Origin: a virus
IMG/VR virus record: IMGVR_UViG_3300036845_000328
Span: 1-40,767 of that record
Direction: 5' to 3' (one strand)
Length of the DNA stretch: 40,767 nucleotides
Shown here: piece by piece, positions 23,231-29,931 of the stretch
Position numbering within the stretch: position 1 is the stretch's first letter
How the letters are laid out: each line of letters begins with the position of its first letter
Notes under the pieces: model-generated
What the model was told of the DNA's origin: nothing
Seen by the model: the letters and a program-made list of their open reading frames with translations, nothing else
The model's database searches: none
Program-made: the position numbers and the translations under genes

Positions 23231-23407
23231 ATGGAAAACACCCGCACCGTCTGGATCATCCGGCTCCGTCAGGTCAGCACCGGCCACGAGGCCGACAGCA
23301 TGCTGTTCCGGGGCACTGAGGCTGCCGCCCGCGCCTATGCCGCGCAGGCACTCGCCGGCCGCACCGACCTTGAACTCGCCGGCATCCGCAACCGTGACGC
23401 CCGCTGA
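23231..23407 (+). CDS. Small protein from a probably leaderless transcript
   Basis: The protein has 58 residues. It begins TRTVWIIRLRQVSTGHEADS and continues with FRGTEAAARAYAAQALAG, an alpha/beta pattern without known motifs. The ATG lies seven bases after the -10 box of a near-consensus promoter and has no ribosome site. Its end overlaps the start of the XRE-type gene by 14 bases, so the two form one unit. The function is unknown. Confidence 0.7.
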   Translation: MENTRTVWIIRLRQVSTGHEADSMLFRGTEAAARAYAAQALAGRTDLELAGIRNRDAR

Positions 23408-23600
23408 AGTCACCGCCGCGCGCGAGGCGCTGGGACTGAGCAGGAGCGCCCTGGCCGCCGCGCTGGAATGCACCCTGCGGACGGTGCAGATGTGGGAGGC
23501 GGGCGACCGCAACGTCCCCGGCCCGGCCCGCGTCGCGCTGCGCCTCATGCTGCGCGCTCCACCACCACGCTCCCGGCGATCGACAGCAGCAAGTCCCTGA
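23394..23600 (+). CDS. XRE-type helix-turn-helix regulator
   Basis: The protein has 68 residues from GTG 23394. Residues 2-52 form a Cro/CI-type helix-turn-helix: EVTAAREALGLSRSALAAAL, then TLRTVQMWEAGDRNVPGPAR. A basic tail follows. Co-expression from a near-consensus promoter, and opposite orientation to the replication genes, suggest a repressor or lysogenic regulator distinct from the cI/cro pair at 27.5 kb. The last 56 bases overlap the end of the convergent gene. Confidence 0.78.
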   Translation: MTPAEVTAAREALGLSRSALAAALECTLRTVQMWEAGDRNVPGPARVALRLMLRAPPPRSRRSTAASP

Positions 23601-24165
23601 ACTCAGGCGGCGTTGCGTTCCTGATCTCAGTCTTGCGCTTGCCACCCACCATCGAGACCAAGCCCTTGCGGCGCGCGTATTCGTAGCCGTGCCGCTGCAC
23701 CATCCCCGGATCCAGCCGCTGCTCACCCTCGCCCCAGTGCAGCGACGGCAGATCGCACCCGACCGCATAGAGCCACGACGCCTTGCGCGCCGGGTGGCCA
23801 TAGAAGCCCTGTTCGACCCGGCAGCACCAGCCGCCAGACACGTCCATCTGCCAGCCCTCCGGCGGCGGCCAGGGCAGCCCGTGGGCCTGCCATGCGTGGC
23901 TGTAGGCCGGATGCTCCAGCACGCCACCGAACCGCCGGACGGCCGCCAGAGCGGCAGCAAAGCAGCCGTCGTCATCGCCCTTCGCGTACTGATGCGGCTT
24001 TAGCGGGGAGCCATGCCAGAACCGGCCCCAGCGCTGACATGGCGGGTGCGCAACCACCGGGTGCGGGCCATCATAGCGCCGCGCATCGCGGGCCTCGTCC
24101 CACACTTCAACGTCAGGCAGGCCCGAATACACACCATCAGCCTGCACGAACAGCGCGGCGATCAT
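23545..24165 (-). CDS. Phage protein resembling a reduced cytosine-C5 methyltransferase
   Basis: The protein has 206 residues. It starts MIAALFVQADGVYSGLPDVE with DARRYDGPHPVVAHPPCQRW: the Pro-Pro-Cys (41-43) resembles catalytic motif IV of m5C enzymes, and VLEHPA (82-87) resembles motif VI (Glu-Asn-Pro). The classical SAM loop (FxGxG) is not evident and the length is well below the usual 300 or more residues. Proteins of this type occur in many phages without assigned function. It lies at the end of the leftward early block. The methyltransferase relation is inference from motifs. Confidence 0.65.
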   Translation of the reverse strand: MIAALFVQADGVYSGLPDVEVWDEARDARRYDGPHPVVAHPPCQRWGRFWHGSPLKPHQYAKGDDDGCFAAALAAVRRFGGVLEHPAYSHAWQAHGLPWPPPEGWQMDVSGGWCCRVEQGFYGHPARKASWLYAVGCDLPSLHWGEGEQRLDPGMVQRHGYEYARRKGLVSMVGGKRKTEIRNATPPEFRDLLLSIAGSVVVERAA

Positions 24166-24362
24166 GGCGTATCCAGCCCCTCGACCTCGAGGTGCGCCGG
24201 CAGCACCACGCGCCCGACCAGCAGATACCCGCCGCCGCGCGGATCGCGCACGCCCGACAATTCGATGCGGGCACCGAGCGCATCGACCAGCCAGCCGCGC
24301 ACCGTGTCGGGCTGCTCGCCCTTGTGCAGCTTGCCGGTGTATGTCGGGGGCGCGTCGGTCAT
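24162..24362 (-). CDS. Uncharacterised small protein of 66 residues
   Basis: The product (TYTGKLHKGEQPDTVRGWLV, then GGGYLLVGRVVLPAHLEVEG) looks beta-rich. Its ATG and stop overlap the neighbouring genes by four bases each (ATGA), so it is translationally coupled on both sides. No family is recognised. Confidence 0.7.
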   Translation of the reverse strand: MTDAPPTYTGKLHKGEQPDTVRGWLVDALGARIELSGVRDPRGGGYLLVGRVVLPAHLEVEGLDTP

Positions 24363-24865
24363 CGCGACAGTAACTCTCCGATGATGGCGTCCTCGTCCTC
24401 CGTGAGCGATGCCGCTTCGTCGATTACCTGCCTGATTCGATCATGCTCAACTTGCGACTTCTCGATGAGGTCGGCACGCATCGCCAGATTGCGCCGCGCC
24501 TCGGCAATCGAGCACATGTGCAGCGGTATCCACATGATGCCGCTTTCTGTCTCATCATCCTCGTCAGGGTCATAAGTCTCGGCCGAATGCAGCGAAGGCA
24601 CCGCAATCCGATACGGCAGCGCCAAACCGGGCAGCAGCACAGGAGCGTCAGAATGCGCCGGCTCCTTGGTCAATAGTCGCCGGGCAAGCGGCTTAAGCCA
24701 GCCACAAATCGCGGAGTCAAAATCGTCTCGGCAGATGTCGCGAGCCTTCGGCAGCGCCCGAGTGGCGAGTTGCTTGATCGTGAACCGCTCGTCGCCATAC
24801 TCGGCAATGGTGTCCTCGAGCAGCTTTATCAGCCTCGCCCTGGTCAGGGCATGCAGCGATGCCAT
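24359..24865 (-). CDS. Uncharacterised early protein of 168 residues
   Basis: The N-terminal part is helical and basic (LTRARLIKLLEDTIAEYGDE, then FTIKQLATRALPKARDICRD) and may bind DNA. The C-terminal half is acidic, with DPDEDDETES and a terminal helix. A GGGGGG-type ribosome site precedes ATG. It lies after the DUF3102 gene in the regulatory block. No family is recognised. Confidence 0.7.
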   Translation of the reverse strand: MASLHALTRARLIKLLEDTIAEYGDERFTIKQLATRALPKARDICRDDFDSAICGWLKPLARRLLTKEPAHSDAPVLLPGLALPYRIAVPSLHSAETYDPDEDDETESGIMWIPLHMCSIAEARRNLAMRADLIEKSQVEHDRIRQVIDEAASLTEDEDAIIGELLSR

Positions 24866-24868
24866 CCG

Positions 24869-25771
24869 CTATTCCCCCCTTAGCAACCCGGAAAACTCGG
24901 CCAGCCACCCCGACGCCCGCTCAGCATTGCGGCGTGCACTCTCGACCTGTGCGGGTCGCAGCGAGTGGCGCACTTCGTCAGGCGCTGGTGCGCCTGGGAA
25001 GTATTCGAGCGCCCTCAGAGCCGGCCCCGAGACCCGCAAGTTCGCCTCGGCCTCTGCCGCCTCCTCCTTGGTGGCTGGAGGGTAGACGCGCTTGCCGTCG
25101 GTTACGCCGACTCCGAGAATGAACGCGAGATGCTGCAATTGCTCCGGCCTCAACTTCTTCCGTCCAGTAGCCTTACAAAGTTGCGAGACCAGCGCCTCAA
25201 CGTCGGGCTTCGTCTCGGCATCCCTGATGCGCTTGATCTCTGCCGCCAGGGCCTCGTTGTTCTCCGCAAGTCGCTCAGTAGCGTCGGCCACGGCACGCGA
25301 TGTGCGCTCATGCGCCTCAGCGCGGATTTGTGTCACCGCCTCCTCGAATTTCACCCGCTCCGTGCGCATCGCATCGGCGATCAGCCGGTCAGCGTCAGCC
25401 TTGGTGACGTGCTCGCCCAACTCTGCCAAGAGGACAGCCTCGTCGCGCGCTGTCTGCGGAACGTCAGTGGCCGCTAGTGCGTAAAGCGCGGTGGCATCGA
25501 TGGTGATGCCGTCGAAATTAGAACCTGGTTCTAATTTGAAGGCACCCGCAACGTGCATATACTTATCTGCCGTCCTTACGGTCCACCCGAACTCAGCTTC
25601 CAGCCACGCCAGCCATTCGCCATGGGGAACCTCAGCCTTCGCTGCGATCAACTCGCGCCCGATCTCGAGGATACACACACGAGCGGTGTTGACGAGATTG
25701 CGGACGCGCTCTGCCCGCTCCGGCAGCGCAGGATGGTTCGATGGCCATGCGATGGGGAGTTGTTCGTTCAT
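24869..25771 (-). CDS. DUF3102-like protein
   Basis: The protein has 300 residues. Residues 20-85 (NLVNTARVCILEIGRELIAA, then VPHGEWLAWLEAEFGWTVRT) match the DUF3102 pattern, found in phage proteins that often resemble partition or DNA-binding regulators. A long charged coiled coil (about 120-200, ERVKFEEAVTQIRAEAHERT) and a helical C-terminus follow. The ATG overlaps the nuclease gene stop (ATGA). The molecular role of the family is not established. Confidence 0.8.
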   Translation of the reverse strand: MNEQLPIAWPSNHPALPERAERVRNLVNTARVCILEIGRELIAAKAEVPHGEWLAWLEAEFGWTVRTADKYMHVAGAFKLEPGSNFDGITIDATALYALAATDVPQTARDEAVLLAELGEHVTKADADRLIADAMRTERVKFEEAVTQIRAEAHERTSRAVADATERLAENNEALAAEIKRIRDAETKPDVEALVSQLCKATGRKKLRPEQLQHLAFILGVGVTDGKRVYPPATKEEAAEAEANLRVSGPALRALEYFPGAPAPDEVRHSLRPAQVESARRNAERASGWLAEFSGLLRGE

Positions 25772-26205
25772 GCCGCCACCCGCCCACGCAAAGGCACGTC
25801 GAGTTCCCTAAGCGCGGCCATCACGTCATCGGGCGAGCAACACACCGCAATCCGCATCCCCGCACGCTCGAGGCGCGGGAACATCCGATCCTGGCCAATC
25901 AATTCCCGCAGCGCGCCGCGCGCGGTCCGTACCAGCCTGGTCTTGCTGAGCCCGGCACCACGCCGCTTCAACTCGATGCCGTCGAGCCGGTCGTGCAGGA
26001 TCAGGAAATCGGGCCAACCTCGTTGCAGGCCGAACCGCGCCAGCTTGGCGGCATACATCGGCGGCAGCGGCACGTTCCCGGCGGGAAAGCATGTCCATTC
26101 GGCTGGCGGCGCCACCACGCGCCACAGCAAGGTGGCGGTCGCCTCGTGCAACTCGTCCTCCGGCACCACCGGCATGGTCAGCGCGTATTGCCGCCGCGCG
26201 CTCAT
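25768..26205 (-). CDS. VRR-NUC-type nuclease
   Basis: The protein has 145 residues. The PD-(D/E)xK core is GWPDFLIL with GIELKR (Asp66, Glu78, Lys80), preceded by a conserved His-Glu helix (DELHEATATLLWRV), as in stand-alone phage VRR-NUC domains. These are structure-selective nucleases that cut branched DNA, so recombination or resolution is likely. The start was chosen at ATG 26205, which overlaps the upstream stop (ATGA). No exonuclease lies beside the annealing protein in the rightward operon, so this enzyme may supply that activity. Confidence 0.84.
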   Translation of the reverse strand: MSARRQYALTMPVVPEDELHEATATLLWRVVAPPAEWTCFPAGNVPLPPMYAAKLARFGLQRGWPDFLILHDRLDGIELKRRGAGLSKTRLVRTARGALRELIGQDRMFPRLERAGMRIAVCCSPDDVMAALRELDVPLRGRVAA

Positions 26206-26741
26206 GCCGCCACCAGCCGCGGACGCGCCGTATATACAACAGCCAGGTGCTCGGCACACCAGGGTCCACGCGCCGCCGGACAGCCGCACATCTTCCAGGT
26301 GCGCCGGTTGCTGCCGTTGATCCATTGGCAGGTCTGGAACGTCGCCGTGGGCAGCGCCAGGCGCTCCGGCTTGCACGCCACCCGCAGGGCACTCCCCTTG
26401 TTAGGTGCGGGGGCAGCCGCGCCCCCCGCTGCGCCTACTCCGCGATCAACGCCGTAGCGGCACATGCGAGTCCGCCGCGGCTCCTGCGTTTCGTCTGGCA
26501 TCCCGTGATGCTTGTGGTGCGGCCGCTCCGGCACCCGCTCGCCGGCCACGCGCGTCTCGCCCAAGCGCCGCCCGATCGGCGACGGCCGCGGCGGCCACGC
26601 CCGGCGGTGCGCCAGGCCGACAATGCTGTGCTTCGTGGTGTGGCAGCAGAACGCGATCTGCGCGCACGACAGCCCTTCGTCCCACAACGTGCGCGCCAGC
26701 ACCAGGGCGTCAGCGGTCATCCATGCCGCGGCCTGGGTCAC
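26202..26741 (-). CDS. GcrA-like cell-cycle transcription regulator
   Basis: The protein has 179 residues from GTG 26741 (GTGA overlap); ATG 26720 would shorten it by seven. Residues 8-48 match the GcrA DNA-binding domain (VLARTLWDEGLSCAQIAF, then HSIVGLAHRRAW). After a variable linker the C-terminus has CQW (138-140), MCGCPA and WCAEHLAVVY (161-170), equivalent to the GcrA domain that binds sigma-70. In alphaproteobacteria GcrA activates promoters bearing CcrM-methylated GANTC sites. A full two-domain phage copy could redirect host RNA polymerase to phage promoters. Confidence 0.85.
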   Translation of the reverse strand: MTQAAAWMTADALVLARTLWDEGLSCAQIAFCCHTTKHSIVGLAHRRAWPPRPSPIGRRLGETRVAGERVPERPHHKHHGMPDETQEPRRTRMCRYGVDRGVGAAGGAAAPAPNKGSALRVACKPERLALPTATFQTCQWINGSNRRTWKMCGCPAARGPWCAEHLAVVYTARPRLVAA

Positions 26742-27118
26742 GCAGCGCCCACCGCAGGAGCCGCAGCTTCAGCCCCCTCAGCCACAATCTGACGCTGGCC
26801 AGCCTTTGCCGCAGCATGCCGTTGCTCCGCGTAGTGCAGGAGGGTTCGTAGCTCGTGAAGCTCGCGCTCGAGGCGCTGCTCCTTCAGACGCAGCAGGCGG
26901 TCCCGCTCGTCCCGCAGACGGGCGGCCTCCTCGTCCCGCACCAACACCTGCTCGGTGCTGCCGTACCAGAATGAACGCGCGCGCCTGTAGGAAATGCCCA
27001 AGGCGTCAGCGGCGCGACCGATCAAACTCTTGGTGTTGTCGCAGGGCCGCAGCGGTTCGGCAGCCAGGCGGACGATGCCCTGCATCTCGGCCGCCAGCCT
27101 GTCACGCTTGGTCAGCAA
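26738..27118 (-). CDS. Early protein with helix-turn-helix-like N-terminus and coiled coil
   Basis: The protein has 126 residues from TTG 27118; ATG 27085 is the first conventional start. GRAADALGISYRRARSFWYG (about 34-53) has helix-turn-helix character and resembles KilA/excision-type DNA-binding segments. Residues of about 60-110 form a strongly charged coiled coil (EAARLRDERDRLLRLKEQRL). It is the first gene after cro in the leftward operon. A regulatory role is inferred. Confidence 0.68.
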   Translation of the reverse strand: MLTKRDRLAAEMQGIVRLAAEPLRPCDNTKSLIGRAADALGISYRRARSFWYGSTEQVLVRDEEAARLRDERDRLLRLKEQRLERELHELRTLLHYAEQRHAAAKAGQRQIVAEGAEAAAPAVGAA

Positions 27119-27167
27119 GGCCGGTCTCGGTGTGGCACCCTCCGTTCGTGTGCATACGATCCCCCCG

Positions 27168-27195
27168 GCGCGTCCCCCGACGCGCGTTTGACGCG
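27168..27195. other. Two overlapping stem-loops in the cro-downstream leader
   Basis: GCGCGTC/GACGCGC with a 4-base loop (27168-27185) overlaps CGCGT/ACGCG with a 3-base loop (27183-27195), so the two cannot form together. They lie between cro and the next leftward gene. No T tract follows. The layout could serve attenuation or antitermination in the early leftward transcript. Confidence 0.4.
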
Positions 27196-27260
27196 TTACG
27201 GCAACGGTAATGTCATCGGCGGATGCGTGGCTCTGGCATGGTGAGGCAGTACCGGCACGG

Positions 27261-27461
27261 CTACGCCGCCTCGGCGGATGCGCGGAACAGATCGGGGCGC
27301 AGCAACTCGCGCGGAATACCGGTGATGCGCTCGATCTCGACGATGCGTTCAGCAGGCACTTGCTGCCACTTCACGACCGATGCCCTGGTCAATCCCAGGC
27401 CGTGAGCGACCTTGGCTTGCAAGCCGCGTTGAGCGCGGATCAGGTCCATTCCGTTAGCCAT
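27261..27461 (-). CDS. cro: Cro-like regulator (YdaS/Cro family)
   Basis: The protein has 66 residues. MDLIRAQRGLQAKVAHGLGL followed by RASVVKWQQVPAERIVEIER is the short helix-turn-helix fold of the YdaS/Cro group, and GIPRELLRPDLF is the characteristic end. It is transcribed divergently from the cI-like gene, with a 17-bp dyad just upstream of its start. It is expected to repress cI-type promoters and favour lytic growth. Confidence 0.85.
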   Translation of the reverse strand: MANGMDLIRAQRGLQAKVAHGLGLTRASVVKWQQVPAERIVEIERITGIPRELLRPDLFRASAEAA

Positions 27462-27468
27462 CCCGACC

Positions 27469-27485
27469 GCTTACCACAAGGAAGC
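27469..27485. promoter_or_regulatory. Operator O1 (17-bp dyad) upstream of cro
   Basis: GCTTACCACAAGGAAGC has arms GCTT/AAGC and matches the reverse complement of the site at 28040 in 16 of 17 positions. It lies seven bases from the cro start codon and directly downstream, on the cro strand, of TATGCC, a possible -10 box. An additional outer symmetry CCGCTT/AAGCGG (27467-27487) extends it. A CI/Cro-type dimer is the expected ligand. Confidence 0.72.
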
Positions 27486-27566
27486 GGCATAGGCAACCCG
27501 CTTGAGAACAAGACCGGGCCGAAGTGCTTCCCCCCAGACTATCTATTCCGTGGCAGCGTGCCGCCC

Positions 27567-27959
27567 ATGGCAATCGGCGACCGGATTCGGCGCGCGAGAC
27601 TGGCGGTCGGCCTTTCGCAACGCGAACTGGCAGCGGCCGTAGGCGTCACGCACGGCATTGTCGGGCAATGGGAAAGTCACCGGAAAAGCCCCGGCCGAGA
27701 GAACGTGCGCAAGATTGCTGCGGTGACGCTGGTGGATCCGGGTTCGCTATTGCAGGATGTCGGCACTCAAAGTGAGGCCGGCGTGCTAGTGACAGACCTC
27801 AGGCAGATAGCTCTGCTGCGCCGGTTCGCCCTCATCTCCACGCGGCAACAAGAGAACCTCCTCGAACTCCTCGGCGTGGCTAAGGATGTCCGGCGCGAGC
27901 TCGAGGAGAAACGCCATCCAGCGAAGGCGCGGCACCCGAGCCCCGCTGCCACACAATGA
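27567..27959 (+). CDS. CI-like repressor, short form
   Basis: The protein has 130 residues from ATG 27567. Residues 2-60 are an XRE helix-turn-helix: IGDRIRRARLAVGLSQRELA, then AVGVTHGIVGQWESHRKSPG. The C-terminal half is helical (LLRRFALISTRQQENLLELL) and lacks the S24 LexA-type self-cleavage domain, so RecA-triggered autoproteolysis is not expected. It diverges from cro. No clear ribosome site is present, as in the leaderless lambda cI transcript. Confidence 0.83.
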   Translation: MAIGDRIRRARLAVGLSQRELAAAVGVTHGIVGQWESHRKSPGRENVRKIAAVTLVDPGSLLQDVGTQSEAGVLVTDLRQIALLRRFALISTRQQENLLELLGVAKDVRRELEEKRHPAKARHPSPAATQ

Positions 27960-27983
27960 GCACTGAGCGTAGGTAAGCGGGCC

Positions 27984-28000
27984 GCTTCCCTCGGGTAAAC
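27984..28000. promoter_or_regulatory. Operator O2 (17-bp, imperfect copy)
   Basis: GCTTCCCTCGGGTAAAC matches the site at 28040 in 14 of 17 positions and in the same orientation. It begins 25 bases after the cI stop. A further perfect dyad AAGCGG-G-CCGCTT (27975-27987) overlaps its left end. With O3 it brackets the promoter region of the rightward operon. Confidence 0.62.
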
Positions 28001-28024
28001 TTTTTTCTGCGCCAATCGCCGTTG

Positions 28025-28042
28025 TATATTGCATGCTATGCT
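28025..28042 (+). promoter_or_regulatory. Possible promoter for the rightward early operon
   Basis: TATATT (28025-28030) and an extended -10 form TGCTATGCT (28034-28042) are candidates, the latter overlapping the start of operator O3. No good -35 hexamer is found at the usual spacing, only a T-run at 28001-28006. The location between two operator copies and before the rightward genes makes a regulated promoter likely, but which -10 is used cannot be told. Confidence 0.45.
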
Positions 28043-28056
28043 TCCCTGTGGTAAGC
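28040..28056. promoter_or_regulatory. Operator O3 (17-bp dyad) before the rightward operon
   Basis: GCTTCCCTGTGGTAAGC is the reverse complement of O1 with one difference and is 56 bp from O2. It overlaps the probable -10 region and lies 32 bp before the first rightward gene, so bound repressor would block that operon. Together with O1 it would let one repressor control both early directions. Confidence 0.72.
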
Positions 28057-28088
28057 ATGCCTCCGTCATCTGATGTGAGGCTATTGCG

Positions 28089-28730
28089 GTGCGCTACGAT
28101 TTCGACCTGACGGACCACGTTGCGGCTCCCCTGTTGGAACGAACGGCACGTGACGGAGGCGGCACTGCCGGTGTCCCGTCCGAGGGGGCCAGACCAGTTG
28201 CCGAAAGCACGGGGCACGGGGATAGGCGCCGGCTTCCCGGTCATGCGACTGTAATCACCGATTGCGGTTTGCCAAGCAGCGTAATCGCGCCGGACGAGCG
28301 CACAGACTCATTGCAACTATGCAGCGGTGAGAATGTGGCGTTAATCGCGCGTGACCATCAACGGGTTGCCGCAACGTTCGCAGACGCCACCACAGGAAAC
28401 GGCCCCAATAAAAACGGTGGATATTTCACCGCCGAACGCTCGTTGCCCACCCCGGACGACCTGATCCGCATCGTGCTGCAGGACACGGACTTCATCGGCG
28501 ACTTGTCCGGTGACGGCCACATGCTTACCGCCATGGCCGAGAACGCCACCGACCTCGCGGCCGATTACTGGAGCGAGGACAACGGCGGCGTCCCGGTTCC
28601 GCTCGCCACCATCATCGCCGCCCGCGTCGAGCTGATCGCCCAGACCCACGACATGCTCGCAGACCGCGCTGAGGCCGAGGCCGATTGGCGCCGCAGCGAG
28701 GCCCGCGACAACCTCTATAGGAGCGCCTGA
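28089..28730 (+). CDS. Uncharacterised first gene of the rightward operon
   Basis: The protein has 213 residues from GTG 28089, with GAGG nine bases upstream. The N-terminus MRYDFDLTDHVAAPLLERTA looks like a genuine start. A less ordered Gly/Arg-rich stretch follows, then a well-formed helical half (PTPDDLIRIVLQDTDFIGDL, then ARVELIAQTHDMLADRAEAE). As the first gene behind the operator region it is expected to be expressed earliest. No family is recognised. Confidence 0.66.
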   Translation: MRYDFDLTDHVAAPLLERTARDGGGTAGVPSEGARPVAESTGHGDRRRLPGHATVITDCGLPSSVIAPDERTDSLQLCSGENVALIARDHQRVAATFADATTGNGPNKNGGYFTAERSLPTPDDLIRIVLQDTDFIGDLSGDGHMLTAMAENATDLAADYWSEDNGGVPVPLATIIAARVELIAQTHDMLADRAEAEADWRRSEARDNLYRSA

Positions 28731-28733
28731 GCC

Positions 28734-28886
28734 ATGACCTATCGCCTGCCCAAGCCGCGCAAGCCCACCAAGGGCGAGTTGCTGCGCGCCCGCCTCATCG
28801 CCCACGCCGCAAAGCTGGAACAGCACGCCGCACAGGTGCGCGCCGTCACCGAGCGCCTGCAACGCCTCGAAGGGATCAAGTCATGA
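28734..28886 (+). CDS. Small basic helical protein of 50 residues
   Basis: ATG 28734 lies three bases after the previous stop, and the end overlaps the next start (ATGA). The product MTYRLPKPRKPTKGELLRAR continues into a helix with QHAAQVRAVTERLQRLEG. It is strongly basic and may bind nucleic acid or a host protein. Confidence 0.68.
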   Translation: MTYRLPKPRKPTKGELLRARLIAHAAKLEQHAAQVRAVTERLQRLEGIKS

Positions 28887-29071
28887 TCCAGGCATTCCCC
28901 GACCTGACCGGCTACGCACCGAAGAACGAGGCGTGGTCCGCGTACGACACCAGCACCTATGACGCAGATTGCGACCAGGATGGTTTCTTCAGCACCTCGC
29001 TGGTCGGCACCGGCGCAACCGCAGAGGCCGCGATCGCCGATCTGCTGGAGCAGATGGAGGACGCAACATGA
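28883..29071 (+). CDS. Small acidic protein of 62 residues
   Basis: The sequence IQAFPDLTGYAPKNEAWSAY is followed by DADCDQDGFFSTSLVGTG and an acidic helix (ADLLEQMEDAT). The net charge is strongly negative, a trait of several DNA-mimic or inhibitor proteins, though nothing more specific supports that. It is coupled to both neighbours through ATGA overlaps. Confidence 0.68.
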   Translation: MIQAFPDLTGYAPKNEAWSAYDTSTYDADCDQDGFFSTSLVGTGATAEAAIADLLEQMEDAT

Positions 29072-29307
29072 CCCACGCACACTCTGAGCCGGAGATCGTC
29101 CGCGCCATCCCATCGGACAAGCTGTACGAGGTGATGGCCGAGCAATACGCCGTGGAGTTGCTGCAGGCGCTGATGGCCGCAGTCGCCGGCGCGGCGCAAT
29201 GGAGGCCCGAAGCACAGGCGCTGCTCAGGCGCATCGCCAATGCCGAAATGCCCGAACCGCCGCCGGCGTTCCCGCACCACACCGATGTGGATGAGGACAT
29301 GCTGTGA
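29068..29307 (+). CDS. Small acidic helical protein of 79 residues
   Basis: HAHSEPEIVRAIPSDKLYEV and YAVELLQALMAAVAGAAQWR form two probable helices, with a Pro-rich acidic C-terminus (MPEPPPAFPHHTDVDEDML). Start and stop overlap the neighbours. No family is recognised. Confidence 0.67.
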   Translation: MTHAHSEPEIVRAIPSDKLYEVMAEQYAVELLQALMAAVAGAAQWRPEAQALLRRIANAEMPEPPPAFPHHTDVDEDML

Positions 29308-29498
29308 CCTGGGAAATCCTGATGCGGGTCGCAGCCCGGATCCAGAGCAGCCACCGGGCCGACGCGGTGCTGCTGCGGTTGTGCGCCAGCGAAGTCCAGC
29401 ACCTCGAGCGGCTGGCCGACGAACTCGTGGCTGAGGGGATCGTGCAGGAACGCAAGGTCGCGCCGCTGCGCAAGTCACGGCTGAGGGAGCGAGCATGA
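29304..29498 (+). CDS. Small helical protein of 64 residues
   Basis: The start is GTG 29304 (GTGA). TWEILMRVAARIQSSHRADA, then SEVQHLERLADELVAEGIVQ and a basic end (APLRKSRLRERA) suggest a compact three-helix fold like small winged-helix regulators. No family is recognised. It is coupled to both neighbours. Confidence 0.66.
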   Translation: MTWEILMRVAARIQSSHRADAVLLRLCASEVQHLERLADELVAEGIVQERKVAPLRKSRLRERA

Positions 29499-29707
29499 AA
29501 GCGCTGCATATACACCTGTCGATAGATCTGCCTGCGGACGCATTCGAGGCTGCGGCGGTCTACGAACATCTGCGACCGGCATGGAAGGCGTTCCTGGAAG
29601 CGATCGAAGCGTCGGGGGCCAAATACGACCTGACCTTCTCCGAGCGCCCGCGCCGTAACCGCAAGCGCAAGCCGCGCCTGGTGACGCCGCCGGGAGAAGC
29701 CGCATGA
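29495..29707 (+). CDS. Small protein of 70 residues with basic tail
   Basis: The N-terminal half MKALHIHLSIDLPADAFEAA with EHLRPAWKAFLEAIEASG is alpha/beta. The C-terminal half is very basic (RPRRNRKRKPRL), indicating nucleic-acid contact. Both ends overlap the neighbouring genes by four bases. Confidence 0.66.
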   Translation: MKALHIHLSIDLPADAFEAAAVYEHLRPAWKAFLEAIEASGAKYDLTFSERPRRNRKRKPRLVTPPGEAA

Positions 29708-29931
29708 CCCTGGCAGAACTCCGCGCCTACCTCGCCGTGATGACCGAGGCGGCCCACAAGTACGACGTAGAAGAAAACGCCACGACGATCGCGTCTCGTA
29801 TGTGGCAGCACTTCACGCAAGAGGCGATTGCCCACATGGGCGCAGCTTTTTGTCTGCGGCGCATCGCCGACCAACTGGACCCTGAGACAACTCCAGATGA
29901 GGCGGCCGACGATGAGGACGACGAAGCGTGA
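29704..29931 (+). CDS. Small helical protein of 75 residues with acidic tail
   Basis: TLAELRAYLAVMTEAAHKYD and IASRMWQHFTQEAIAHMGAA are helical. The C-terminus is an acidic run (PDEAADDEDDEA). ATGA overlap precedes it and GTGA follows. No family is recognised. Confidence 0.66.
   Translation: MTLAELRAYLAVMTEAAHKYDVEENATTIASRMWQHFTQEAIAHMGAAFCLRRIADQLDPETTPDEAADDEDDEA

Noticed and set aside
22737-23600. Long plus-strand frame reaching the XRE gene
   Set aside because: Only the 3' part from GTG 23394 has helix-turn-helix features; upstream it is antisense to the initiator and crosses a promoter.
27786-28244. Minus-strand frame of 152 codons across the end of cI
   Set aside because: It overlaps the cI C-terminus, two operators and the rightward gene start, and the product has no coherent pattern.
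28341-28862. Minus-strand frame of 173 codons
   Set aside because: It is antisense to the better-supported rightward genes and has biased Gly/Val composition.
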